This document shows positions 1 to 6,949 of a stretch of DNA of 21,233 bases, in pieces. A program made the translations under genes and the position numbers. The DNA is from Acidimicrobiaceae bacterium (lineage in GTDB: Bacteria; Actinomycetota; Acidimicrobiia; Acidimicrobiales; RAAP-2). The notes below the pieces were generated by a model, which was not told where the DNA came from, did not search any database, and saw only the letters and a list, made by a program, of their open reading frames with translations. Positions within the stretch are counted from its first letter, which is position 1. Every line of letters starts with the position of its first letter. The stretch spans positions 316-21,548 of the forward strand of contig PLXU01000179.1 in assembly GCA_003151555.1 (NCBI GenBank). The letters run 5' to 3'.

Positions 1-149
1 AGGGACGCTTCTTCCAGGGCCACCAATCCGGCGGCCAGCCCGCACCCGCCAAAGAGGAATTTTCCGGGCGTGATCAACCGTTCGTCCACGTTGAAGGTCC
101 ATACGTCGTCGCCCCGGCGCGACAACGCGAGAAAGTCGTTTGCGTCCAC
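1..149 (-). CDS. Acyl-CoA thioesterase-like (hotdog) protein, 5' end only
   Basis: Only the first 49 codons are inside the window; the gene runs off the left edge. The translation has a V-D-E-R-L-I-T-P-G stretch followed by F-L-F-G-G-C-G-L-A-A, which resembles the N-terminal hotdog domain of TesB/4HBT_3-type acyl-CoA thioesterases, enzymes that hydrolyse acyl-CoA esters in the cytoplasm. The frame is closed by a TAA at 183-185. The first usable start is GTG at 147-149, and it has a TAGCCT box 8 nt upstream, as at other starts in this window, which supports that choice. The reading frame is absent from most ORF listings because it is short and truncated. Family assignment rests on about 25 residues of resemblance, so the substrate and even the exact subfamily remain open. 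Confidence 0.55.
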   Translation of the reverse strand, partial: MDANDFLALSRRGDDVWTFNVDERLITPGKFLFGGCGLAAGLVALEEAS

Positions 150-157
150 GAGGGCCG

Positions 158-163
158 AGGCTA
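158..163 (-). promoter_or_regulatory. Candidate -10 box (TAGCCT) for a leaderless thioesterase mRNA
   Basis: TAGCCT reads on the minus strand 8 nt before the GTG at 149. It matches the actinobacterial -10 consensus TAnnnT, and the spacing would place transcription initiation at or next to the start codon. No convincing -35 box was found. Confidence 0.35.
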
Positions 164-235
164 CTGGAAAGCCTCCATTTCGTTAATGGTGAACGCAAAA
201 GCGACCGATCCATCGAATGCGGGCAGACTTGAGGG

Positions 236-850
236 GTGATTGATCCCCGGTTTGTCTTCCTGGCGATAGCGGTGTCGCTCGTGGGCATGTCCGGCTACGT
301 GCGCGACACGTTGCGCGGGGTGACGTCGCCCAATCGGGTGACCTGGGGGCTGTGGGCCGTGGAAGGCGTACTGGCCTTCGTCGTCGAGGTCCAACAACAC
401 GTGGGACTCGCGGCATACATGACCCTCGCCATGGGCGTGGTGCCCTTCGTCGTGTTGATCGCGTCATTTCGCAACTCGCATCGCGTCTGGCGGATCGGCA
501 CGTTCGATGTCGTGTGCGGCGCCGTCTCGGTGCTCGGCCTCGTGTTCTGGGGCTTCATTAACGAACCCACCGTGGCGCTCATTTTCTTCGTCGCGGCCGA
601 TTCGATGGCGGCGCTGCCGACTCTGCGAAAGTCATGGCTCGCGCCGAGCACGGAATCGGCCCGAGCTTTCTTCTTGGGTTTTGTCAACTGCGCCATCACC
701 TTGATGACGCTCCAGCACTTCACGACGGCGGGCGCGCTCTTTCCCGGCTGCATCCTGGTCACTGATCTGACCATCGCCGTGCTGGTGGTGACGAAGGCGG
801 GGCCGCGTCTTCGTGGTGATGAACGTGTGCTGATGCAACGAGTGGCGTGA
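236..850 (+). CDS. Multi-pass membrane protein, PQ-loop/SemiSWEET-like, function unknown
   Basis: This is a 204-residue, strongly hydrophobic protein with about six predicted membrane segments. Two internally similar stretches stand out: S-P-N-R-V-T-W-G-L-W near residues 31-40 and D-S-M-A-A-L-P-T-L-R-K near residues 122-132. An N-R-x-T-W-x-x-W motif paired with a D-x-x-A-x-x-P-T-x-x-K motif is typical of a group of uncharacterised small membrane proteins that resemble PQ-loop proteins; the function is not known. The GTG start at 236 lies one codon after an in-frame TGA (230-232), so it is the earliest possible start; a downstream start cannot be excluded because no good ribosome-binding site is visible. 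The stop overlaps the DUF2252 start in a GTGA, so the two are translationally coupled. Confidence 0.7.
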   Translation: MIDPRFVFLAIAVSLVGMSGYVRDTLRGVTSPNRVTWGLWAVEGVLAFVVEVQQHVGLAAYMTLAMGVVPFVVLIASFRNSHRVWRIGTFDVVCGAVSVLGLVFWGFINEPTVALIFFVAADSMAALPTLRKSWLAPSTESARAFFLGFVNCAITLMTLQHFTTAGALFPGCILVTDLTIAVLVVTKAGPRLRGDERVLMQRVA

Positions 851-2235
851 GCGAGCCGGCCCCCCTTCCTTCGCTCGACGAACGTCTGGCCGCAGGACGC
901 GCCCAGCGCGCCCAGACCGCACGAGCGGCCCTCGCCACCCTGGTCAAGCGACCGGCCACCTACGATCCGGTGGCCCGCCTGATGTTCCAAGGCGAGAGTC
1001 GGGTCGCGCAGCTGCTGCCGATTCGCTATCAGCGCATGCTCGCCAGCCCCCTGGCCTTTTACCGCGGCGGGGCCCTCCTGATGGCCGATGACCTCGCGCG
1101 AGGTCCGAGCACGCCGATCGAAATACAGATTTGCGGTGATGCCCACCTGTCTAATTTCGGCGTGTTCTCCTCGCCCGAACGTCAACCGGTCTTTGACGTG
1201 AACGATTTCGATGAGACCGACGTGGGACCCTTTGAGTGGGACGTGAAGCGCCTCGTCACCTCGATGGTCATCGCGTCGCACTCGCTCGGACACAGCGGCG
1301 CCCAACAAGCGGCCATTGCCTTGGACGCGGCCAAGGAGTACCGACTCGCCATGCAACGATTCGCCAAGGAGACGCGACTCGACGTCTGGTACGCGACGCT
1401 CGACGTGAACTCGGTGATGAAGGACCTGCGCGGCTTTCTCACCGACCGCGAGACCCAGCGCGTCAGTACGGTCATCGCGGGCGCCAGGAGCCGGGACTCG
1501 GCCAAGTCCTACGCAAAAATGGTCACCTACCAGGGCGGTCGCCCCCGTATCCGTTACCAGCCGCCCCTCCTCGCGCCCTTGGGCGACGTAGAGGGCTCGA
1601 ACGTGAAGACGCGCACCGTGCTGGACGAGGTGTTGAAAGGCTACGCCGAGACGCTCAGCAACGATCGACAGGCCCTGCTCTCTCAGTACGTTGTCGTGGA
1701 CAGCGCACGCAAAGTGGTCGGGGTCGGCTCGGTCGGCACGCAGTGCTACGTCATGCTGTTCGTCGGTCGCGACCAGAACGATCCGTTCTTCTTGCAATTA
1801 AAGCAAGCGCAGGCGTCGGCCCTGTCGATCGCGCGGGGCACGGCCTCTTCCCTGGCGCCCGGACAACGAGTCGTGCACGGCCAAAAACTCATGCAGGCCA
1901 CCCCCGACGCCTTCCTCGGTTGGCACACCCTGGAAGTGGCGGGGGAGTCGCAAAGCTTTTATGTCCGCCAGCTCTACGACAACAAGGCGTCGGTCGGCAT
2001 CGACCAACTCAATGAATCGCTGCTGGTGGCCTACGGTCGCGCCTGCTCGTGGGCCCTGGCCCGTGCGCACGCCCGCTCGGGCCGCTCGGGTGAGATCGCC
2101 GGTTATCTCGGAAAGAACGGGCGCTTCGAATCCTCGATGACGACGTTCGCGCTGGCCTATCGCGACCAGAACCAGAGTGATTACCAAGCGTTGCGCAGCG
2201 CGGCCAAGCAGGGGCGTATTACCGTAGCGTCGTGA
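847..2235 (+). CDS. DUF2252 family protein (kinase-like fold, function unknown)
   Basis: This is a 462-residue soluble protein. Residues 97-105 read G-D-A-H-L-S-N-F-G and residues 116-123 F-D-V-N-D-F-D-E. This pair is diagnostic of DUF2252 and recalls the catalytic loop and metal-binding Asp of aminoglycoside-phosphotransferase-like kinases. A conserved F-Y-R-G-G is at 71-75. From family knowledge, DUF2252 members are common in actinobacteria, but no activity is established to my knowledge; a phosphotransferase role is inference from the motifs. The length is typical. The start is GTG at 847, overlapping the upstream stop by 4 nt, and the stop overlaps the next gene (ctaG-like) by 4 nt, so the three genes form one operon. 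Confidence 0.85.
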   Translation: MSEPAPLPSLDERLAAGRAQRAQTARAALATLVKRPATYDPVARLMFQGESRVAQLLPIRYQRMLASPLAFYRGGALLMADDLARGPSTPIEIQICGDAHLSNFGVFSSPERQPVFDVNDFDETDVGPFEWDVKRLVTSMVIASHSLGHSGAQQAAIALDAAKEYRLAMQRFAKETRLDVWYATLDVNSVMKDLRGFLTDRETQRVSTVIAGARSRDSAKSYAKMVTYQGGRPRIRYQPPLLAPLGDVEGSNVKTRTVLDEVLKGYAETLSNDRQALLSQYVVVDSARKVVGVGSVGTQCYVMLFVGRDQNDPFFLQLKQAQASALSIARGTASSLAPGQRVVHGQKLMQATPDAFLGWHTLEVAGESQSFYVRQLYDNKASVGIDQLNESLLVAYGRACSWALARAHARSGRSGEIAGYLGKNGRFESSMTTFALAYRDQNQSDYQALRSAAKQGRITVAS

Positions 2236-3068
2236 CGAGGCTCTTGCCGTTTCACTGGCATTTGGTGGTACTGCTGATCATCATCGCGGCCGGCGTCGCC
2301 CACTGGTTCTTCGTGGCGCCGGCGCGCCAGCGCCGCTTCGCGCTCTACGCGCTCTTGGCACTGGGAATCGTCACGATATGGCCAGTGGGCGACCTCGCCG
2401 CGTCCGTCTCGCTGAGCGTGGCGACCGTGCAGCGACTCGTCATCATGTTGTTCGTGGCCCCGCTGTTGCTGCTCGCCACGCCCACGTCGGTCTTTTCGCG
2501 CCTGACCAAGCCGTTCGCCGTCGATGTGGTGATGCGCCGCCTCGCGCACCCTGGAATGGCGCTTTTGACCGTGACGGTGTTGAGTACGCTCACGCTGACG
2601 CCCGCGGTGATCGACTGGGGCGCGCGCGGCGAGCTCAATCGTGATCTCACGTTGCTCGCCGTCTTGTTCGTCGGTTTCCTGCTGTGGATTCCCGGACTGG
2701 CGCTCCTGCCGGGCACCAAGCGGCTTTCGCCGCTCGGTCGAGCCGGCTACATCTTCGCGTCGGCCCTGACCGTGACCAGCCTCTCCTTCGTGTGGATCTT
2801 TGCCCACCACTCCCTCTATCCGGCGCTGCACGACCAATACGCACTGCTGCACATGACGCCGCTCTTCGACCAACAGCTGGCGGGCTTCGTGGCGAAATTT
2901 GGTTGTTATATCCCCATGTGGACCGTCGCCTTCATCATTTTCTCCCACGCCGAAGATCGCGGGGAACCGGTCGAAGAGACGCCGCTGCACTGGGCCGACG
3001 TCGAGCGAGAGATGCTGCGAATCGACCGCCAGCGCGCGCGGGTGCTTCGCCATCACCGGCCCTCGTAG
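2232..3068 (+). CDS. ctaG: CtaG-like cytochrome c oxidase assembly factor (caa3_CtaG family)
   Basis: This is a 278-residue integral membrane protein with about seven transmembrane helices and a charged cytoplasmic tail (about 240-278). The P-F-H-W-H start (6-10), W-P-V-G-D-L-A-A (50-57), the P-L-L-L-L-A-T-P run (77-84), W-I-P-G-L (152-156) and D-Q-Q-L-A-G-F (213-219) follow the caa3_CtaG pattern. This family helps assemble the copper centre of haem-copper oxidases in the membrane. The segment that usually carries V-H-M-x-Q-H reads V-A-T-V-Q-R here (63-68), so two normally conserved histidines are missing. It is coupled to the DUF2252 gene by a GTGA overlap and lies upstream of tRNA-Ala. The family call is firm; full activity is uncertain because of the missing histidines. 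Confidence 0.85.
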   Translation: MTRLLPFHWHLVVLLIIIAAGVAHWFFVAPARQRRFALYALLALGIVTIWPVGDLAASVSLSVATVQRLVIMLFVAPLLLLATPTSVFSRLTKPFAVDVVMRRLAHPGMALLTVTVLSTLTLTPAVIDWGARGELNRDLTLLAVLFVGFLLWIPGLALLPGTKRLSPLGRAGYIFASALTVTSLSFVWIFAHHSLYPALHDQYALLHMTPLFDQQLAGFVAKFGCYIPMWTVAFIIFSHAEDRGEPVEETPLHWADVEREMLRIDRQRARVLRHHRPS

Positions 3069-3080
3069 CGCAGGCTTTGG

Positions 3081-3086
3081 TAGGCT
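3081..3086 (+). promoter_or_regulatory. Candidate -10 box (TAGGCT) for tRNA-Ala
   Basis: TAGGCT ends 11 nt before the first base of the tRNA, a normal distance for a -10 box of a stable RNA gene, and the same hexamer recurs before serS and ctaA. No clear -35 hexamer is visible, so read-through from ctaG is also possible. Confidence 0.35.
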
Positions 3087-3097
3087 TATCTCCCTTT

Positions 3098-3170
3098 GGG
3101 GACGTAGCTCAGTTGGTAGAGCGCGGGCTTTGCAAGCCTGAGGTCGTGGGTTCGATCCCCATCGTCTCCA
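3098..3170 (+). tRNA. tRNA-Ala (anticodon TGC)
   Basis: The 73-nt sequence folds as a standard cloverleaf. The acceptor stem pairs GGGGACG (3098-3104) with CGTCTCC (3163-3169) and includes the G3-U70 wobble pair that is the identity element for alanyl-tRNA synthetase. The D arm begins GCTCAGTTGGTAGAGC. The anticodon stem CGGGC/GCCTG encloses the loop TTTGCAA with anticodon TGC. The T arm is GTGGG-TTCGATC-CCCAT. The discriminator base is A3170. The following bases are CCG, so the terminal CCA is not encoded and would be added after transcription. Confidence 0.97.
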
Positions 3171-3202
3171 CCGAGCACCCGGGCCATCGCCACCCAGTGG
3201 AC

Positions 3203-4150
3203 TCAGTTGGCCCCGGCGAGGACCGATCGGCGCCGAAAACGGTCCTGGGCAATGGCCGCGCCCGCCAGGATCAGTACCGCACCGACCGGCTCGTTCCAGG
3301 TCAGCCCCTCGTGCAGGAAGGCGACGCCCACGATGACCGCGAAGAGTGGCGTGAGGTAGGTGACGCTGCTGGCGATGGTGGCGGGCGCGTGGCTCACCAC
3401 GTGGAAGTTCAAGATGTACGCCACCCCGGTGCTCAGCACACCGAGGGCGGCCAGGGCGAGCAACGAGGACCCGGCCGCATGGTGGTTGACGCGGCCCATG
3501 AAGAGAGCGAACGGCAGTAATTGGACCGCGCCACAGAGAACCTGACCGGCCGCGAGCGAGACGGGCCGTTCATCGAGCGAGCCCAGGTGGCGCCGGGCGT
3601 AGGGAAAGCCGACGCCGTAACAGGCGACCGCCGCCAGGCAGGCGCCGATGCCGAGCAGTTGGCCGCGCCCGAATCCTCGCCACACCCCGATAACCACCAA
3701 TACTCCCGCCAGGCCCACCATCAGGCCCATGACGATTCGTGAATTGGCCCGCTCCTCGCGAAAGAGCGCGAGCACGACCACCAGGGTGGCCAAAGGGGTG
3801 AGTGAGTTGATGAGGCCGGCGAGTACCGCCGAGATGTGCGTCTCGCCGTAGGCGAAGAGCGTGAAGGGCACACTGTTGATCAATATCGCGTAGATAAAGA
3901 GGTGACGCCACGTGCTGGCCCGGCGCGGCAGGGGCGTGCGGGTGAGACCGGCGATGATCAGCAGGGTAACGGCGCCGGCCACGAGGCGGGTGAAGGCCAC
4001 GTCCACCGGCGACATCGCGCGCACGCCCAACTTGATCCACCAGAACGAGCAGCCCCAGATCGCGCCTAAGAGTACGAACGCGCCCTGCCAGGGCACGCTA
4101 CGCCGAGACGTGAGTACGCGACCACTGGCCGCGTCCAACGGTTCGCTCAT
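3203..4150 (-). CDS. EamA/DMT-superfamily membrane transporter
   Basis: This is a 315-residue protein with about ten transmembrane helices arranged as two repeated EamA halves, the architecture of the drug/metabolite transporter superfamily (RhaT/YdcZ/PecM-like exporters). The first half begins with G-A-I-W-G-C-S-F-W near residue 28-36, and its fourth helix region carries the typical N-S-L-T-P-L-A-T run; the second half ends with a matching S-V-T-Y-L-T-P-L-F run near residue 265. The substrate cannot be read from the sequence. Its ATG overlaps the stop of ada by 4 nt (ATGA), so it is translated together with the DNA-repair gene. This suggests, as inference, co-induction by alkylation stress. 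The gap to the upstream tRNA is about 32 nt and shows no clear terminator. Confidence 0.88.
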   Translation of the reverse strand: MSEPLDAASGRVLTSRRSVPWQGAFVLLGAIWGCSFWWIKLGVRAMSPVDVAFTRLVAGAVTLLIIAGLTRTPLPRRASTWRHLFIYAILINSVPFTLFAYGETHISAVLAGLINSLTPLATLVVVLALFREERANSRIVMGLMVGLAGVLVVIGVWRGFGRGQLLGIGACLAAVACYGVGFPYARRHLGSLDERPVSLAAGQVLCGAVQLLPFALFMGRVNHHAAGSSLLALAALGVLSTGVAYILNFHVVSHAPATIASSVTYLTPLFAVIVGVAFLHEGLTWNEPVGAVLILAGAAIAQDRFRRRSVLAGAN

Positions 4151-5202
4151 GAACTTAGGTGCGCTCCCTCGGCGTCGAGCAATGCCGCCTTGGCGTCAAT
4201 TCCCCAGCGATACCCGGCGAGGGAACCGTCTTGGCGAACGACGCGGTGACACGGCACGGCCAGCGCGACGGGGTTGCGAGCGCAGGCCGACCCGACGGCG
4301 CGGATCGCGTTAGGACTGCCCACCAGTTCGGCGACCTGGGAGTAGGAGCGGGTCTGCCCGCTCGGGATCGCGCGCAGCGTCTCCCACACCCGGATCTGAA
4401 AGGCCGTGCCCTCGAGGTCGACCGGGAGCTTGGTGGCGTCGCTGGTCCCTCGCACGGCGCCGGCCAGGACTGCGGCCACCTGGGCCAGGCCGTCGTCGTC
4501 GCGTTCAATGATGGCGCGAGGGAATTCACTGGCCAGCTCCTTGGTGAGCTTCACCTCATCGGGTCCCAGCATTATGGAGCACACGCCTCTGTCGGTGCTG
4601 GCCGCCACCACCACCCCGATCGGGGTGTCGATGGACGTGTACCGGATGCGTTCACCGCGGCCGCCATCTCGGTACCGGCCCGGCGACATGCCGAGGCGAG
4701 TGGCGCCGTGCTCGTAGAAGGCCCGGCTCGAACCGTAACCGGACTCGTAGACGGCGTCGGTCACGGCCGCGCCCGCCTGGAGTGCCACCCGCGCCCGCTG
4801 CGCACGCAGCGCCCGCCGGTAACTGCCGATCGAGACGCCGACCAACTCGAGGAAGCGCCGGCGCAAGTGGCGTTCGCTGTAACCCAGCTGCGACGCCATC
4901 GCGCCCACGTCGAGGTCGGTGTCGTCAATTTCCAGCGTCCGGCACACCGCGATGACCGCCGCCGTCGAGGGGTCGATCACGCACTGGCCGTCGGGTGCGC
5001 AACGCTTGCACGCGCGATAGCCAGCCGCCACGGCATCGCTGGACGTGAAGAAGAACTTGACGTTTTGACGCAGTGGTCGCCGCGCCGCGCAGCCCGGGCG
5101 GCAGTAGATGCCGGTTGTTTGTACCGCGTAGACGAAGAGACCAATCGATTGTTGATCGCGGTTCTGCACCGCCTGCCACCGGGTTTGATTGAGATTATCC
5201 AT
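4147..5202 (-). CDS. ada: Ada: bifunctional DNA methyl-phosphotriester/O6-alkylguanine methyltransferase and AraC-type activator
   Basis: Three Ada domains are present in order. The N-terminal zinc domain has Cys34, Cys38, Cys65 and Cys68 (Y-C-R-P-G-C then C-K-R-C), matching the four zinc ligands of E. coli Ada, of which the first accepts methyl groups from DNA phosphotriesters. An AraC-type helix-turn-helix with Y-S-E-R-H-L-R-R-R-F follows around residues 100-150. The C-terminal methyltransferase domain has the active-site motif P-C-H-R-V with Cys318, which takes methyl from O6-methylguanine. Length is 351 residues, close to the 354 of E. coli Ada. I chose the ATG at 5200-5202 rather than an upstream ATG at 5301, because the longer form would overlap the divergent acetyltransferase, adds no conserved sequence, and the 5202 start has a TAGGGT box 7 nt upstream. 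Ada is expected to activate its own promoter once methylated. Confidence 0.95.
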   Translation of the reverse strand: MDNLNQTRWQAVQNRDQQSIGLFVYAVQTTGIYCRPGCAARRPLRQNVKFFFTSSDAVAAGYRACKRCAPDGQCVIDPSTAAVIAVCRTLEIDDTDLDVGAMASQLGYSERHLRRRFLELVGVSIGSYRRALRAQRARVALQAGAAVTDAVYESGYGSSRAFYEHGATRLGMSPGRYRDGGRGERIRYTSIDTPIGVVVAASTDRGVCSIMLGPDEVKLTKELASEFPRAIIERDDDGLAQVAAVLAGAVRGTSDATKLPVDLEGTAFQIRVWETLRAIPSGQTRSYSQVAELVGSPNAIRAVGSACARNPVALAVPCHRVVRQDGSLAGYRWGIDAKAALLDAEGAHLSS

Positions 5203-5209
5203 AGGCCGT

Positions 5210-5215
5210 ACCCTA
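5210..5215 (-). promoter_or_regulatory. Candidate -10 box (TAGGGT) for a leaderless ada mRNA
   Basis: TAGGGT lies on the minus strand 7 nt before the chosen ada ATG. The 89-nt ada/GNAT intergenic region must hold both divergent promoters and any Ada operator. I did not find a clear Ada box. Confidence 0.4.
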
Positions 5216-5277
5216 GGGACCCGGCGACCGATGCGCATTCCGCTGGCGGACGTCGAATTCGGATGTCCGACGGCCGG

Positions 5278-5283
5278 TACTGT
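5278..5283 (+). promoter_or_regulatory. Candidate -10 box (TACTGT) for a leaderless GNAT mRNA
   Basis: TACTGT fits TAnnnT and ends 8 nt before the GTG at 5292, consistent with transcription beginning at the start codon. No Shine-Dalgarno sequence is present in that gap. Confidence 0.35.
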
Positions 5284-5291
5284 CATCTGTC

Positions 5292-5984
5292 GTGAGCACA
5301 AATTCGACTGCGGATATCGCGCTCGCCCGAGAATGGGTGCGTGCGCTGGGGGGCGAACTCAGTCCCGCCCTGTTCTTCCTTTCCCCGCTTCGTTTTGAGT
5401 GGTGCGAGCGAACGGGCGACTCGTTGTCGCTGACGCTCTCGGGCGATCAGTGCTACGGCCTGGGTTTCGGACCGCACCCACCGGTGAACATTTCGTGGAC
5501 TGAGTGTTCGATCGACGCCTCGCGCTTCGGGGGTCGCCTGGGCCAGCTCGAGGCCCAGGGGCGCTGGGACTTCTACGCGATGGAGACGGCGCGGGTCAGC
5601 GGTGGTGTGGCACTCGTCGTGCACGACGACGGCTTCATCGGCGACTTTCTCACCGAGCACGCTTCTCACTCTCAGGTGTGGCCGGGCAACCAAGAGATCG
5701 TCAACTGGTTTGGAGTTCGCGACGGGGCCGAGTGGGCCTCAATCGGCGCCCTCGTGCGCTGGGAGTCAGGCCTGCACGTGCTGGCGTCGGTCGCGACCCG
5801 TGGCGACCTGCGCGGACGTGGATTCGCGGCCGCACTGGTGGGTGGCATCGTGGGCGAAGCGTGGCGCCGCTCCGTGTCAATCCTCGGGCTCGGTGTGGAC
5901 CACGAAAACGTAGCGGCCCAACGCACCTACGAGCGGGTGGGGTTCACGGTGCTCGCGAACTTTACGAGTTACGCCCTAGCCTAA
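5292..5984 (+). CDS. GNAT-family N-acetyltransferase
   Basis: This is a 230-residue soluble protein. The acetyl-CoA-binding core is in the C-terminal third: V-A-T-R-G-D-L-R-G-R-G-F-A-A-A-L (about residues 167-182) is the Q/R-x-x-G-x-G/A motif A of GNAT enzymes, and D-H-E-N-V-A-A-Q-R-T-Y-E-R-V-G-F (about 203-218) is the usual motif B end with the conserved N-x-x-A-x-x-x-Y-x-x-x-G-F pattern. The N-terminal 130 residues are not recognisable. This layout, with a divergent N-terminal half and a C-terminal GNAT fold, is common in actinobacteria. The acceptor substrate is unknown. The start is GTG at 5292, and the gene is divergent from ada. It converges on the cytochrome b-associated gene with 14 nt between the stops. 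Confidence 0.85.
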   Translation: MSTNSTADIALAREWVRALGGELSPALFFLSPLRFEWCERTGDSLSLTLSGDQCYGLGFGPHPPVNISWTECSIDASRFGGRLGQLEAQGRWDFYAMETARVSGGVALVVHDDGFIGDFLTEHASHSQVWPGNQEIVNWFGVRDGAEWASIGALVRWESGLHVLASVATRGDLRGRGFAAALVGGIVGEAWRRSVSILGLGVDHENVAAQRTYERVGFTVLANFTSYALA

Positions 5985-5998
5985 AAACTCCGTCGCGG

Positions 5999-6949
5999 TT
6001 ACTCCCGGTTTCGATAGTGCTCGCGCCAGATCAATCGATAGACCCGAGTCTTTCGCGGAATGCTGCGCAGTCCCGGTAGGAAGGGCATCAGGGTGAGCCC
6101 CGCGGTCAGCAGGATCATCGTCGCCAGCACCAGGATGTCACCGTTACCGCTCGAGTTATAGGGCGAGATTTGGTAAAAGAACGTGTAGAGCCACAGCCAC
6201 GCCGAGCCGGGGTAGCTGCCGGTCTCGTTCATCACGCCCCACTGCTCTCCGAGGAGATGGTCCTTGGCGGCCAATTGGCCCAGATAGCCGCCGTCCGAGA
6301 TGAACAACAGGCTCTGGGTGTAGTCGGTCGAGTAGAAACTATTGCCCGTCAGCAACGCCTGGTCGAGCGCGCCGTTGCGGGCCATCTTGGTGAGGTCGTT
6401 GATCATCACCGGCACCGGACCGGCGTTGGTGGCGTTGACCACCACCTGGCCCCCGTTGAATTTCATGCCCGCGGACGCCTTGGTGTAGTTCGCCACCCAC
6501 TTGGTGCGCGTCGACGTCGAGGCCGACGACCAATTGGCGAGGCCCTGGTGCAGCGCCGTTTGGTAGGGAAGGGTCCTGAGCGGATTGACGACGAAGTCAT
6601 TGGCGGCGTCGATGGGGATGCGTACACCAACCCACTTTTCGAGCGTGAGCGGTCCGAGGGCCTGGCTGGCGTCCGGGGTGTGGTTATAGGGCGCGCCGTA
6701 GGACGCGGTCGTCGAGGTGCCGTTGAGTTCGCTCAACGCGGTCGTGGCGAAGTCGACCGGGGCCGCGTTGGACCACGACTTGATCGTGATCGCCGGATCG
6801 TCGGGTGAACCGAAGACCACGGAGAGCAACACCGTGAGCAGTGAGACCACGACGAGCGCGATGGTGCCTTCTTTGAGAATGTCGTAGGGGGAGTGCCCGC
6901 CGCGCCATTCGGGCGCGTCGACGTCGGGACGAAAGTTCTTCTTACTCAT
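5999..6949 (-). CDS. Cytochrome b C-terminal (subunit IV/PetD-like) protein with a large extracytoplasmic insertion
   Basis: This 316-residue protein has one membrane helix near 29-47, a long soluble part (about 50-246) rich in Thr/Ser/Asn/Gly, and a hydrophobic C-terminal part (about 250-292). The N-terminal segment H-S-P-Y-D-I-L-K-E (19-27) plus its helix and the following S-P-D-D-P resemble the start of helix E of cytochrome b (H-P-Y-x-x-x-K-D). The C-terminal segment (Y-T-F-F-Y-Q-I near 255-261, M-P-F-L-P near 288-292) resembles helix F of subunit IV. Between them, where subunit IV has a short loop ending in P-E-W-Y, there are about 195 inserted residues ending P-G-S-A-W-L-W (247-253). 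The ATG overlaps the cytochrome b stop region by 8 nt, with GGGAG upstream as ribosome-binding site. It probably completes the quinol-oxidising b subunit; this is inference. Confidence 0.65.
   Translation of the reverse strand: MSKKNFRPDVDAPEWRGGHSPYDILKEGTIALVVVSLLTVLLSVVFGSPDDPAITIKSWSNAAPVDFATTALSELNGTSTTASYGAPYNHTPDASQALGPLTLEKWVGVRIPIDAANDFVVNPLRTLPYQTALHQGLANWSSASTSTRTKWVANYTKASAGMKFNGGQVVVNATNAGPVPVMINDLTKMARNGALDQALLTGNSFYSTDYTQSLLFISDGGYLGQLAAKDHLLGEQWGVMNETGSYPGSAWLWLYTFFYQISPYNSSGNGDILVLATMILLTAGLTLMPFLPGLRSIPRKTRVYRLIWREHYRNRE

Noticed and set aside
295..1797. 500-codon open frame on the minus strand opposite the PQ-loop-like and DUF2252 genes
   Set aside because: High GC content keeps antisense frames open. 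The translation is low-complexity with many Arg, His and Gly residues and shows no domain, and the plus-strand genes have clear motifs.
3098..3170. tRNA-Ala as an integration site for a mobile element carrying the secretion genes
   Set aside because: The tRNA is intact and about 12 kb away from the secretion genes, housekeeping genes lie between, no integrase is seen, and I found no second copy of the tRNA 3' end in the window.
4159..5295. 378-codon plus-strand frame opposite ada
   Set aside because: It is an antisense shadow of ada without recognisable domains, whereas ada has all catalytic cysteines.
5203..5301. N-terminal extension of ada from 5301
   Set aside because: It adds 33 residues that do not match Ada and runs into the divergent acetyltransferase; the chosen start has a promoter-like box at the right distance.
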